Positions 33,801-42,500 of a stretch of 64,000 bases of DNA are shown piece by piece. Below the pieces are notes generated by a model. That model saw only the letters and a program-made list of their open reading frames with translations, searched no databases and had not been told where the DNA came from. The stretch's first letter is position 1, and each line of letters begins with the position of its first letter. The stretch comes from Nocardia australiensis (lineage in GTDB: Bacteria; Actinomycetota; Actinomycetes; Mycobacteriales; Mycobacteriaceae). The stretch spans positions 124,001-188,000 of the forward strand of contig NZ_JAJFZM010000016.1 in NCBI RefSeq assembly GCF_020733705.1, given 5' to 3'. A program made the position numbers and the translations under genes.

Positions 33801-35987
33801 TTGAGAACACAAGGCGAGATCGGCGACCCATCCACATCCACGGCGGGCATCGGTGCCGGTGACAACGGGACGGGTCCTGCGGCACGCACCGTGCGTTCCA
33901 GCATCGAACTCGCTCCGGAATCCGTGTTCCCGTTCCTCGGCTCGGCCGATCAGAACCTGCGTGAACTCGAAAAACTACTGGACGCGGATATCCATGTTCG
34001 CGGCAATTCCGTAACCCTCACCGGCCGGGCCGCCGATGTCGCCCTGGCCGAGCGTGTCATCGAACAGCTCGTCGCGCTGACCGGACACAATCGGGTGGTC
34101 ACGCCCGAGGCGGTGCGCCACACCATCTCGATGCTCACCGAGGGCGTTTCGGAATCGCCAGCGGAGGTGCTGAGCCTGGACATTCTGTCCCGGCGTGGTA
34201 AGACCATCCGACCCAAGACGCTCAACCAGAAGCGGTATGTCGATGCCATCGACGCAAATACCATCGTGTTCGGCATCGGCCCCGCCGGCACCGGCAAAAC
34301 CTACCTGGCGATGGCGAAAGCCGTGCAAGCGCTGCAGACCAAACAGGTCACCCGGATCATCCTCACCCGCCCCGCGGTGGAAGCCGGCGAGCGCCTCGGC
34401 TTCCTGCCCGGCACCTTGAACGAAAAGATCGACCCCTACCTGCGCCCTCTCTACGACGCGCTGCACGACATGATGGACCCGGAAGCCATCCCGAAACTGA
34501 TGGCCGCCGGCGTCATCGAGGTCGCCCCGCTGGCGTACATGCGTGGTCGTGCGCAGCCATTGTCGACCAACGTGTTGACGCCGACCGGATTTCGCCCGAT
34601 CGGTGAGCTGGCGGTCGGCGATTCGGTGATCGGTTCCGACGGCAAGCCCACCGAGGTCCTCGGCGTTTATCCGCAAGGGTTCAAGGACATCTACCGGGTC
34701 TACACCCAGGACGGTTCTTCGACGCTCGCCTCGGGCGACCATCTGTGGTCGGTCTACACCCGCGACGATAGGCGGCGCGGTAAGCCGGCCCGGGTGCTCG
34801 AAACCAAGGAGATGATCGGCAATCTCCGTGCGGCGCACTACCACCGCTACGAACTGCCGCTACTCGGCGCGCCCGCACAGTTCGCGGCACGTACGGTGCC
34901 GATGGATCCTTATGCGCTCGGATTGCTGCTCGGCGATGGATGCCTAACTGGTTCCACTACACCGAGTTTCGCCACCAACGACCCGGAACTCGCTGTCGCG
35001 CTGGAAGCGGCCATCCCTGGCATCCTGCTCCGACGGAAGTCGGCTGTCGATTATGTGATCAACCGAATCACCAGCCCGGGCGAAGTGATCACGATCGCGA
35101 ATCCGGTCATGAGGATTGCGCGCGATCTCGGGTTGGCCGGTACCCGGTCGAACACCAAGTTCGTGCCGCGCGATTACTTGTACAACGAGACCGACGTCCG
35201 CCTCGGCGTGCTCCAGGGACTCTTGGACTCCGACGGTGGACCAGTGACTCAGCAGGGTAGGACCTGCCGGATCCAATTCACGACGGTGTCGGGTCAGCTG
35301 CGCGACGACGTGCTGTTCCTGGTGCAGTCGCTGGGCGGCATCGCCTACGAGCGCACACGAATCGCCGAGGGGCGCACGCCCGGCGTGGCGAAGGGACGAC
35401 CGGTCGAACACCGTTCGGACGCCCATATCATCGAGATCCGCCTGCCGGCGGGCGTGACGCCGTTCCGATTGGCGCGCAAAGCGGCGAAATACGACGCGGA
35501 CGGCGGTGGCCGGCCGATGCGGTTCATCGATCGGATCGAATCGGTCGGCACCGAGGAGGCGGTATGCATCAACGTGGCCGCCGAGGACTCGCTGTACGTC
35601 ACCGAGAACTTCTTGCTTACCCACAACACCCTTAATGACGCCTTCATCATTCTCGACGAGGCGCAGAACACCACCGCCGAACAGATGAAGATGTTTCTGA
35701 CTCGGTTGGGGTTCGGCTCGAAGATTGTGGTGACCGGTGACGTCACGCAGGTCGATCTGCCGGGTGGGGCGCGGTCGGGGCTGCGGATGGCGAGTGAGAT
35801 TCTCACCGATATCGACGACGTTCACTTCGCCACGCTCACCAGTAGTGATGTGGTGCGCCACCGGTTGGTCGCGGACATCGTGGACGCCTATGGCCGGTTC
35901 GAGGAAGAGAATCGCCCGCAGGTCGCGCCGCACTATGCGGGTAATCGCGCGCAACGTCGCGCGGCCGGCCGGGGCGAGCGCCGATAG
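33801..35987 (+). CDS. phoH: PhoH-like ATPase interrupted by an intein
   Basis: 728-residue precursor. Extein: residues 1-250 and 610-728 join to a 369-residue PhoH, the normal size. N-terminal part has a KH-like/R3H-like segment (LGSADQNLRELEKLLDADIHV), then Walker A GPAGTGKT at 160-167 and LTRPAVEAGERLGFLPG. After the intein come TLNDAFIILDEAQNTT (Walker B) and VTGDVTQVDLP. The intein lies in the highly conserved MRGR/TLND motif between the Walker motifs, so splicing must occur for activity. TTG start at 33801 with AAAGAGG 12 bases upstream; GTG 33891 is an alternative. The order phoH-ybeY-CNNM-CDA-era is conserved. Confidence 0.93.
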   Translation: MRTQGEIGDPSTSTAGIGAGDNGTGPAARTVRSSIELAPESVFPFLGSADQNLRELEKLLDADIHVRGNSVTLTGRAADVALAERVIEQLVALTGHNRVVTPEAVRHTISMLTEGVSESPAEVLSLDILSRRGKTIRPKTLNQKRYVDAIDANTIVFGIGPAGTGKTYLAMAKAVQALQTKQVTRIILTRPAVEAGERLGFLPGTLNEKIDPYLRPLYDALHDMMDPEAIPKLMAAGVIEVAPLAYMRGRAQPLSTNVLTPTGFRPIGELAVGDSVIGSDGKPTEVLGVYPQGFKDIYRVYTQDGSSTLASGDHLWSVYTRDDRRRGKPARVLETKEMIGNLRAAHYHRYELPLLGAPAQFAARTVPMDPYALGLLLGDGCLTGSTTPSFATNDPELAVALEAAIPGILLRRKSAVDYVINRITSPGEVITIANPVMRIARDLGLAGTRSNTKFVPRDYLYNETDVRLGVLQGLLDSDGGPVTQQGRTCRIQFTTVSGQLRDDVLFLVQSLGGIAYERTRIAEGRTPGVAKGRPVEHRSDAHIIEIRLPAGVTPFRLARKAAKYDADGGGRPMRFIDRIESVGTEEAVCINVAAEDSLYVTENFLLTHNTLNDAFIILDEAQNTTAEQMKMFLTRLGFGSKIVVTGDVTQVDLPGGARSGLRMASEILTDIDDVHFATLTSSDVVRHRLVADIVDAYGRFEEENRPQVAPHYAGNRAQRRAAGRGERR
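34551..35627 (+). mobile_element. Class 3-type intein with LAGLIDADG homing endonuclease domain, in PhoH
   Basis: 359 residues (251-609 of the precursor), from AQPLSTNVLT to ENFLLTHN. Position 1 is Ala, not Cys/Ser. Block B reads SGDHLWS with His314 and Trp316; block F starts with VCINV with Cys589 where most inteins have Asp; the end is Thr607-His608-Asn609, and the +1 extein residue is Thr610. Ala1 plus Trp/Cys/Thr at these places is the WCT signature of class 3 inteins, in which the block F Cys forms the branched intermediate. Endonuclease motifs LGLLLGDGC and LQGLLDSDGG are both present with acidic residues, so the homing nuclease may be active. Splice joins are inferred from the PhoH family. 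Confidence 0.88.
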
Positions 35988-35997
35988 TCGACGCGGA

Positions 35998-36032
35998 TCG
36001 GCCGATGTCGCTCGCGGGGTGACATCGGCCGA
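35998..36032. terminator. Hairpin after phoH
   Basis: TCGGCCGATGTC (35998-36009) is exactly complementary to GACATCGGCCGA (36021-36032) with an 11-base loop. It starts 11 bases after the phoH stop and 29 bases before ybeY. It may reduce read-through or protect the phoH transcript; it is not a classic U-tailed terminator. Confidence 0.55.
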
Positions 36033-36060
36033 CCCTTTCGGCGGGCCGTAGTCTTATCGT

Positions 36061-36615
36061 GTGAGTATCGAGATCGCCAACGAATCGGGTATGGACGTGC
36101 CCGTAGAAGACCTCGTCAGTGTCGCGCGCTTCGCCATCGCTCAAATGGACGTGCACCCAGCGGCCGAGTTGTCGATGGTGCTCGTCGATCTCGACACCAT
36201 GGCCGACCTGCACATGCGCTGGATGGATCTGCCGGGGCCGACGGACGTGATGTCGTTCCCGATGGATGAACTGGAGCCGGGCGGGCGGCCGGACAGCCCC
36301 GAGCCGGGCCCCTCCATGCTCGGCGACATCGTGCTGTGCCCGGAGTTCGCCGCGGGTCAGGCTCGCAAGGCCGGACATTCGCTCGATCACGAACTGGCGC
36401 TGCTCACCGTGCACGGTGTCCTGCACCTGCTCGGCTACGACCACGCCGAGCCGGAGGAGGAGAAGGAGATGTTCGCGCTACAGGCCCGGTTGCTCGAGGA
36501 ATGGTACGAGAGCCTGCGTGAACAACAGCGTCGCGCCGAACTCGCCGCACGCGATGCCAGACTGCTCGGGAAGGCGGGCTTCACCACACCGGGTGACACG
36601 CTGGGCCCCGCGTGA
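36061..36615 (+). CDS. ybeY: Endoribonuclease/rRNA maturation factor YbeY
   Basis: 184 residues. The zinc-binding motif HGVLHLLGYDH is intact, preceded by TDVMSFPMD and LGDIVLCPE, both family signatures. Single-strand RNase for 16S rRNA 3' maturation and ribosome quality control. GTG start 36061; its stop overlaps the next start (GTGA). Confidence 0.94.
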   Translation: MSIEIANESGMDVPVEDLVSVARFAIAQMDVHPAAELSMVLVDLDTMADLHMRWMDLPGPTDVMSFPMDELEPGGRPDSPEPGPSMLGDIVLCPEFAAGQARKAGHSLDHELALLTVHGVLHLLGYDHAEPEEEKEMFALQARLLEEWYESLREQQRRAELAARDARLLGKAGFTTPGDTLGPA

Positions 36616-37976
36616 ATTCACTGACCCTCATTCTGTCCGCGGTCCTGCTGGTTCCGGTGGGCGGTGTGTTCGCCGCCGTGGATTCGGCGCTGAACACCAT
36701 CTCACCCGCCCGGCTCGAGGATATGGTGCGTGCCGAACGGCCCGGCGCGGTGCGCCTGAGCCGGATTGTCGCCGATCGGCCACGCTATGTGAATCTTCTT
36801 GTGCTGCTGCGCATTCTGTGCGAGATCTGCGCGACGGTGCTGCTCGCGGCGGCGCTGATCCCGCTGTGGGACGAGGACTGGGCATTGCTGTTCACTGCCA
36901 TCGTGATGGTGCTGGTGGATTATGTGGTGATCGGCGTAGGCCCGCGCACGCTCGGCCGTCAGCACGCCTATTCCATCGCGTTGGCGGCGGCGTTGCCGCT
37001 GCAGTTCATCGGCGCGCTGCTCGGCCCGGTGAGCCGGTTGCTGATTCTGATCGGCAACGCGATCACGCCGGGTAAGGGTTTTCGCAATGGCCCGTTCGCC
37101 TCGGAGATCGAGCTGCGCGAGGTGGTCGAAATGGCCAGTGAGCGCGGCGTCGTTGCCGATGACGAACGCCGGATGATCCAGTCGGTGTTCGAACTCGGCG
37201 AGACCTCCGCGCGCGCGGTGATGGTGCCGCGCACCGAAATGGTGTGGATCGAGGCGGATAAGACCGCGGCGCAGGCGATGTCACTCGCGGTGCGCAGTGG
37301 GCACTCCCGGATTCCGGTGGTCGGCGAGAACGTCGACGACATTCTCGGCGTGGTGTATCTGAAAGACCTTGTGCCGTATGCGGATCGGTCGCGAAAGGTG
37401 CGGGTGCGCGAGACGATGCGCCCGGCGGTGTTCCTGCCCGACTCCAAGCCGCTCGACAGCCTGCTCGATGAGATGCAGCGGCGGCGCAACCATATGGCGT
37501 TGCTGGTGGACGAATACGGCGGTATCGCCGGCCTGGTGACGATCGAGGACGTACTCGAGGAGATTGTCGGTGAGATCGCCGACGAGTACGACACCGATGA
37601 GACCCCGCCCATCGAGGATCTCGGCGATGGGCATTACCGGGTTTCGGCCCGGCTGTCGGTCGACGATCTGGCCGAGTTGTACGGCATGGAGATCGAGGAG
37701 GAGGACGTCGACACCGTCGGCGGCCTGCTCGCGCACGCGCTCGGCCGTGTCCCGCTGCCCGGCTCCAAGGCCGCCGCGCACGGTCTGCTGCTGCGCGGCG
37801 AGGGTGAGGCGGACGCGCGCGGACGCATGCGGTTGCACACCGTGGTGGTGCGCCGGGCGCCTGAGCCGGCCTATGCCGAGGAGTCCTCGGAGAAATCGAA
37901 CGGTAAGCGCAAAACAAGCGGATCGGATCGGGACGCACCGGCCGGACCGGACCAGGATGGAGACAGCGATGACTGA
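36612..37976 (+). CDS. CNNM/CorC-type hemolysin-family transporter
   Basis: 454 residues: N-terminal DUF21/CNNM membrane domain with about four helices (LTLILSAVLLVPVGGVFAAV through LLILIGNAITP), a CBS pair (VMVPRTEMVWIEAD, HSRIPVVGENVDDILGVVYLKD, LVDEYGGIAGLVTIEDVLEEIVG) and a CorC_HlyC C-terminal domain. Likely involved in Mg2+ or Co2+ transport; the old name hemolysin is misleading. It overlaps ybeY and the next gene. Confidence 0.9.
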   Translation: MNSLTLILSAVLLVPVGGVFAAVDSALNTISPARLEDMVRAERPGAVRLSRIVADRPRYVNLLVLLRILCEICATVLLAAALIPLWDEDWALLFTAIVMVLVDYVVIGVGPRTLGRQHAYSIALAAALPLQFIGALLGPVSRLLILIGNAITPGKGFRNGPFASEIELREVVEMASERGVVADDERRMIQSVFELGETSARAVMVPRTEMVWIEADKTAAQAMSLAVRSGHSRIPVVGENVDDILGVVYLKDLVPYADRSRKVRVRETMRPAVFLPDSKPLDSLLDEMQRRRNHMALLVDEYGGIAGLVTIEDVLEEIVGEIADEYDTDETPPIEDLGDGHYRVSARLSVDDLAELYGMEIEEEDVDTVGGLLAHALGRVPLPGSKAAAHGLLLRGEGEADARGRMRLHTVVVRRAPEPAYAEESSEKSNGKRKTSGSDRDAPAGPDQDGDSDD

Positions 37977-38337
37977 ATTGGACGCCGAGGACAACAAGCT
38001 GTTTGTGCTGGCCCGGGGAGCGTTGGGCCGTACCGGTGGCTCGAGCGGCGCCGCCATCCGCGACACCGACGGCAGGACCTACGCGGCGGGTGAGGTGGCT
38101 ATTTCCGCGCTGCGCCTGACCGCGCTGCAAGCCGCCGTCGCGACCGCGATCTCCAGTGGTGCGGAAGGGTTCGAGGCGGCCGTGGTGGTCGGCGGTCGGT
38201 TCTCCGATGCCGGTGTCACGGCGGTGCGTGAGGTTTCCGCCGATGCGCGGATCGTGTTCACCGACCGCTCGGGCGCGGTCTTCGATATCGCCGAGGGATT
38301 CGATACCGCCGCAGGTGTGGAGGTGCAGGGTGGCTGA
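37969..38337 (+). CDS. Cytidine deaminase-like fold protein (Rv2365c type), probably not catalytic
   Basis: 122 residues. Segments AAIRDTDGRTYAAGEVAISALRLTALQAAV and AAVVVGGRFSDAGV follow the cytidine deaminase strand/helix order (both quoted in part). The zinc ligands HAE/CAE and PCxxC are replaced: position of CAE reads LTALQ, and no PCxxC follows. So a structural or binding role is likelier. ATG 37969 with GGAGA six bases upstream; overlaps the previous stop by 8 bases and the era start. Confidence 0.75.
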   Translation: MTELDAEDNKLFVLARGALGRTGGSSGAAIRDTDGRTYAAGEVAISALRLTALQAAVATAISSGAEGFEAAVVVGGRFSDAGVTAVREVSADARIVFTDRSGAVFDIAEGFDTAAGVEVQGG

Positions 38338-39256
38338 ATTCCGTTCCGGCTTCGTCTGTTTCGTCGGCAGACCCAATACCGGCAAGTCGACGCTGACCAA
38401 TGCGCTGGTCGGCTCGAAGATCGCGATCACCTCCTCACGTCCGCAGACCACGCGGCACACCATTCGCGGTATCGTGCACCGCGAGCACGCCCAGCTGATC
38501 TTGGTCGACACACCCGGCTTGCACCGTCCGCGCACGCTGCTCGGGCAGCGTCTCAATGATCTTGTGCGCGATACGTATTCCGAGGTCGACGTGATCGCGC
38601 TGTGTATCCCCGCCGACGAGAAGATCGGGCCGGGCGACAAATGGATCGTGTCGCAGATCAAGCAGATGGCGCCGAAGACCACCGTTCTCGGTGTGGTCAC
38701 CAAGATCGATAAGGTCGGCCGCGACCAGGTGGCCCAGCAGTTGATGGCACTGTCGCAACTGCTCGGTCCCGAAGCCGATGTGGTGCCGGTGTCGGCGGTC
38801 AAGGGCGAGCAGGTGGAGGTCCTCGTCGACGTCATCGCCTCGAAAATGCCCGAGGGCCCGGCCTTCTACCCTGACGGCGAACTCACCGACGAGCCCGAAG
38901 AGACCCTGATGGCCGAGCTCATCCGCGAGGCCGCGCTCGAGGGTGTCCGCGACGAACTGCCGCACTCGCTTGCGGTCGTCATCGAGGAAGTCCTGCCTCG
39001 CGAAGAAGACGAGGACGAGCCGACATCCCGCTCCGCTCCTGGAATGCTCGACGTGCACGCCCTGCTGTATGTCGAACGCCCCAGTCAGAAAGCCATCATC
39101 ATCGGCAAGGGCGGTGCCCGCCTCAAAGAGGTCGGTACCAACGCCCGCAAGGGGATCGAACACATCCTCGGCGTTCGCATCTATCTGCACCTGCACGTCA
39201 AGGTAGCCAAAGACTGGCAGCGCGACCCCAAACAGCTAGGCAAACTGGGCTTCTAG
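38330..39256 (+). CDS. era: GTPase Era
   Basis: 308 residues. GTPase motifs GRPNTGKST (13-21), DTPGLHRP and TKIDKV, then a type-2 KH domain with KAIIIGKGGARLKEVGTNAR. Binds 16S rRNA 3' end for 30S assembly. GTG 38330 is preceded by GGAGG and overlaps the upstream stop by 8 bases. Confidence 0.95.
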   Translation: MAEFRSGFVCFVGRPNTGKSTLTNALVGSKIAITSSRPQTTRHTIRGIVHREHAQLILVDTPGLHRPRTLLGQRLNDLVRDTYSEVDVIALCIPADEKIGPGDKWIVSQIKQMAPKTTVLGVVTKIDKVGRDQVAQQLMALSQLLGPEADVVPVSAVKGEQVEVLVDVIASKMPEGPAFYPDGELTDEPEETLMAELIREAALEGVRDELPHSLAVVIEEVLPREEDEDEPTSRSAPGMLDVHALLYVERPSQKAIIIGKGGARLKEVGTNARKGIEHILGVRIYLHLHVKVAKDWQRDPKQLGKLGF

Positions 39257-39333
39257 CCGACGGCTCCCGACAAGCCGGACATGGCGACCCACACCGGCAA
39301 CTGCGCAACCATGCCCCGTTCGACCTCGGGTGG

Positions 39334-40818
39334 CTACCACCAGGGGTCGGGTCGGTGGCGGTCCCAGCGGAGTTCCGATTCCAGTTGGGAGGCAACGGAA
39401 ACCAGTAGCGGCTCCGAGCTGGCGGTGCCCATCAGCTGTGCGCCGACGGGGAGACCGGCGTCGGTGAATCCGGCCGGGACGTTCACGCTGGGCCAGCCGA
39501 GGACATTCCACGGCCAGGTGTAGGGGCAGGCGGCGGTGATGAGGTTATTGGTGGCGTGGACGCCGATTCCGTCGATTTCCTCGGCGCGGGGCGGGGGAGT
39601 CGCCGTGGTGGGGGCCAAGACGAGGTCGTAGTCGTCGAAGAAGTTGCCGATCTTCTTGTGCAGCAACGGCTCCGCCTGTCTGGCCGCGAAAAGTGCAGGC
39701 CCGCTGAGTAATTGGCCGAATCGCACATTGGCCCGGGTGCGCGGGTCGACAACGGCTCCGGGCATTCTGTTGTGCACCGCGCGAATTCCGGCCATCGAGC
39801 GTGGCAGGAAGGACGCGCCGATCATGATGCCGTAATGCAGGTCGGCGACGGTGACGGTATGACCGAGGCGCCGCAGAGCGGTCGCAACGCGCTGTACGGC
39901 GACCTCGACCTCAGGGTGTAGGGCGGTCTTGACGGTGGTGAAGGGCAGTCGCAGCGACAGCGCGATTCGCAGCTGTCCGGGATCGCGGCCGACCGCGTCC
40001 GACACTCGGATCGGGTCGGGCGTGTGTAGATCTCCGGCGTGCGGGCCCGCGGCGACATCCAGCAGTAGCGCGGCGTCGGAAACGGTTCGTGCCAGCGGCC
40101 CGTTCACCGTGAGCCCGTTGAAGGCTTCGGCCTCCGGCCAGGTGGAAATGCGGCCACGCTGCGGCTTGATGCCGACGAGGTTCGTCCACGAGGCCGGGAT
40201 TCGAACAGAGCCCGCACCGTCGGAACCCAGTGCGACGGGCACCAATCCGGCCGCGACGGCGGCGGCGGAACCGCCCGAGGAACCGCCGGGTGTGTGCGCC
40301 GAACTCCACGGGTTGCGGGTATGCCCGAAGGCATCGCCGCCGGTGAACGGTAGTTGGCCGAGTTCACAGGTATTGGTCTTACCGACGATCACCGCACCGG
40401 CCGCGCGTAGCCGTCGAACCGATTCGGCGTCTTCGGTTTTCGGCGCGAAGTCGCCGCCGCAACCGAATGCCGTTGGCGCACCAGCGATATCGGTGTCGTC
40501 CTTCACGGCGATCGGAACGCCGAGCAGTGGCAGCCGTTCGCCCGCGGCCAGTCGCCGGTCGGCGTCGGCCGCTTCGGCCAGTGCCTGTTCCCGGCGCACG
40601 ATGCGAAAGGCGTTGAGCGTCTGCTGACTGGCGTCGATGCGATTCAGCGCCGCACCCACGGCGGCAACGGAACTGATGGTGTGCTGCGCGAGCGCGGCGG
40701 CGAGATCGGCCGGGCCGAGCTGGTCGGCCGACAGGGTGGGGAGTGTTGGGCTCTGCCCGGCGATGAGCGCGGTGGGGTCCGACTCCGGCGGGAGCTGGGT
40801 CGATTCAGGTACTGCCAT
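39334..40818 (-). CDS. Amidase signature-family amidase
   Basis: 494 residues. Ser-cisSer-Lys triad: Lys in GVPIAVKDDTDIAG, cis-Ser in GGSSGGSAAAVAAG, nucleophile Ser in SDGAGSVRIPASW. Corresponds to AmiA2 (Rv2363) by position. Cleaves amide bonds of unknown substrate. It runs against its neighbours era and the hydrolase. Confidence 0.9.
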   Translation of the reverse strand: MAVPESTQLPPESDPTALIAGQSPTLPTLSADQLGPADLAAALAQHTISSVAAVGAALNRIDASQQTLNAFRIVRREQALAEAADADRRLAAGERLPLLGVPIAVKDDTDIAGAPTAFGCGGDFAPKTEDAESVRRLRAAGAVIVGKTNTCELGQLPFTGGDAFGHTRNPWSSAHTPGGSSGGSAAAVAAGLVPVALGSDGAGSVRIPASWTNLVGIKPQRGRISTWPEAEAFNGLTVNGPLARTVSDAALLLDVAAGPHAGDLHTPDPIRVSDAVGRDPGQLRIALSLRLPFTTVKTALHPEVEVAVQRVATALRRLGHTVTVADLHYGIMIGASFLPRSMAGIRAVHNRMPGAVVDPRTRANVRFGQLLSGPALFAARQAEPLLHKKIGNFFDDYDLVLAPTTATPPPRAEEIDGIGVHATNNLITAACPYTWPWNVLGWPSVNVPAGFTDAGLPVGAQLMGTASSEPLLVSVASQLESELRWDRHRPDPWW

Positions 40819-40925
40819 GTGAGCTCCGTCTCCTCATTCTCTAGTTGTGCACGGTATCGCACCTGGTCAACCGGCCGCATCGGCCCGTGTCGTCGATTTC
40901 GAAACTCCACCGCTATTGGCAATAG

Positions 40926-40946
40926 ACATACATACGGAATGTATGT
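40926..40946. promoter_or_regulatory. Palindromic operator upstream of hydrolase-tetR
   Basis: ACATACAT (40926-40933) and ATGTATGT (40939-40946) form a perfect 8-base inverted repeat around ACGGA. It lies about 35 bases upstream of the hydrolase start, whose operon ends in a TetR gene, so autoregulation by that TetR is likely. Confidence 0.7.
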
Positions 40947-40980
40947 AACAGTGGAAGGACCACAACCACATGGAGGAATG

Positions 40981-41847
40981 ATGGGAACCAGCACGTCACT
41001 CGGCCCCGCCCGGGAAGTCGAGCTGCCCGGCGGCCGCATTCGTTACCACGAGACAGGGGAGGGGGCGCCGGTTGTCTTCGTGCATGGACTGCTCGTCAAT
41101 GCCGATCTATGGCGCAATGTCGTTCCGGTGATCGCGGCGGCGGGTCACCGCTGCCTGACCCCGGACTGGCCGCTCGGCGCGCATTCGATCCCGGTCCCCG
41201 GCGCGGACCTCACCCCAACCGGTATCGCCGACCTCATCGCGGCCTTCCTGGAACGGCTCGACCTCACCGACGTGACCATCGTCGCCAACGACACCGGCGG
41301 CGCGCTCATCCAGGTGTTGCTTACGCGCCGACCCGAGCGCGTCGGCCGGGTCGTGCTGGCATCGGTCGACTCCTACGAGAGCTTCTTCCCGCAGCCATTG
41401 GCCGCGCTCCCGGCTCTCGCGCACATCCCGGGCTCGCTGCGTCCGCTGACCGAATTGCTGCGCATTCGCGCGCTGCACCGGCTGCCGATCGCCTTCGGCT
41501 GGGCATCCAAATACCCGGTGCCGTCGGAGATCGCCGACTCCTACCTGCTACCGAGCCGCGAATCGGCGGCGATCCGCAAAGACGCGCGCCGTTTCATCAA
41601 GTCGGTGCATCGCCGCTACACCCTCGATACGGCCACGCGTTTCGCCTCGGTGCGGATTCCGGTGCTGGTCGTATGGGCGAGCGAGGACAAATTCTTCCCC
41701 GTCTCCTTCGCTGAACGCCTGGTCGGTGACCTGCCGAACGCCACATTGAAACTCATCGACGACTCCTACACCTTCCTGCCCGAAGATCAGCCCGAGTTGC
41801 TCTCGGAAACGATTCTGGAGTTCACTCGGCTGCATGCAACGCCGTAG
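40981..41847 (+). CDS. Alpha/beta hydrolase with Asp at the nucleophile position
   Basis: 288 residues. VVFVHGLLVNADLWRNVVP is the oxyanion strand. The elbow reads VANDTGGALIQVLL, with Asp where serine hydrolases have Ser, as in haloalkane dehalogenases and epoxide hydrolases. A later Asp in VVWASEDKFFP and a His/Tyr-poor C-terminus (DDSYTFLPEDQPE) leave the usual GH(D/S)xFP motif altered to SYTFLPED, so catalysis needs testing. ATG 40981 has GGAGG four bases ahead. Overlaps the tetR start by 14 bases. Confidence 0.78.
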   Translation: MGTSTSLGPAREVELPGGRIRYHETGEGAPVVFVHGLLVNADLWRNVVPVIAAAGHRCLTPDWPLGAHSIPVPGADLTPTGIADLIAAFLERLDLTDVTIVANDTGGALIQVLLTRRPERVGRVVLASVDSYESFFPQPLAALPALAHIPGSLRPLTELLRIRALHRLPIAFGWASKYPVPSEIADSYLLPSRESAAIRKDARRFIKSVHRRYTLDTATRFASVRIPVLVVWASEDKFFPVSFAERLVGDLPNATLKLIDDSYTFLPEDQPELLSETILEFTRLHATP

Positions 41848-42433
41848 TCAGGAGGATCGCTCCCGCGCCACCAAGGCCGCGCTCGAGCAGGCCGGTCGCC
41901 GGCTGTTCGCCGAGCGCGGCTTCGTGGCAACCTCGGCCGAGGAACTCGTCACCGAAGCCGGGGTCACCCGTGGCGCGCTGCACCACCATTACGGCGACAA
42001 GCGCGGACTGTTCCTGGAGGTGCTCGAACAACTAGAGATCGAGAACACCAAAGAAATCGAAAATGCCATCGGCGCAGCGAATTCCGACGACATCATCGCC
42101 GCCATGGCGATCGGCCTGAATGTCTTTCTCGAGATCTGCCAGCGACCCGACATGATCCGTATCGGCCTTTACGACGCTCCCGCCGTCCTGGGCTGGCCGG
42201 CCTGGCGTGAACTCGAAGCCCGCCACGGCCTCGGCCTGATCGTCGGCGTACTCGAGCGCGCCCGCACCGCCGGGCTGATCGCCGACGCGCCGATCCAGGT
42301 CCTTGCCCAACTGATCCTCAGCGCCGTGACCGAGGCGGGCCTGATCGTCGCCCATGCCACCGACAAGGATGCCGCCCGCGCCGAGGCACAGCAGTCCCTC
42401 ATGCTCCTCGTCGCGGGCATCCTGAAAACCTGA
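41834..42433 (+). CDS. TetR-family regulator
   Basis: 199 residues. N-terminal helix-turn-helix: GRRLFAERGFVATSAEELV followed by AGVTRGALHHHYGDKRGLFLEV. The C-terminal region is a helical ligand domain of the AcrR kind. Encoded in the same operon as the hydrolase with overlapping codons; the palindrome at 40926-40946 is the probable operator. Confidence 0.88.
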   Translation: MQRRSQEDRSRATKAALEQAGRRLFAERGFVATSAEELVTEAGVTRGALHHHYGDKRGLFLEVLEQLEIENTKEIENAIGAANSDDIIAAMAIGLNVFLEICQRPDMIRIGLYDAPAVLGWPAWRELEARHGLGLIVGVLERARTAGLIADAPIQVLAQLILSAVTEAGLIVAHATDKDAARAEAQQSLMLLVAGILKT

Positions 42434-42500
42434 TCGCCGCCGAATCCTTCGACCCGTGCCATGACGGTGGGTGTCGCCGGTTCGTGGAAGGATGGCGGGC

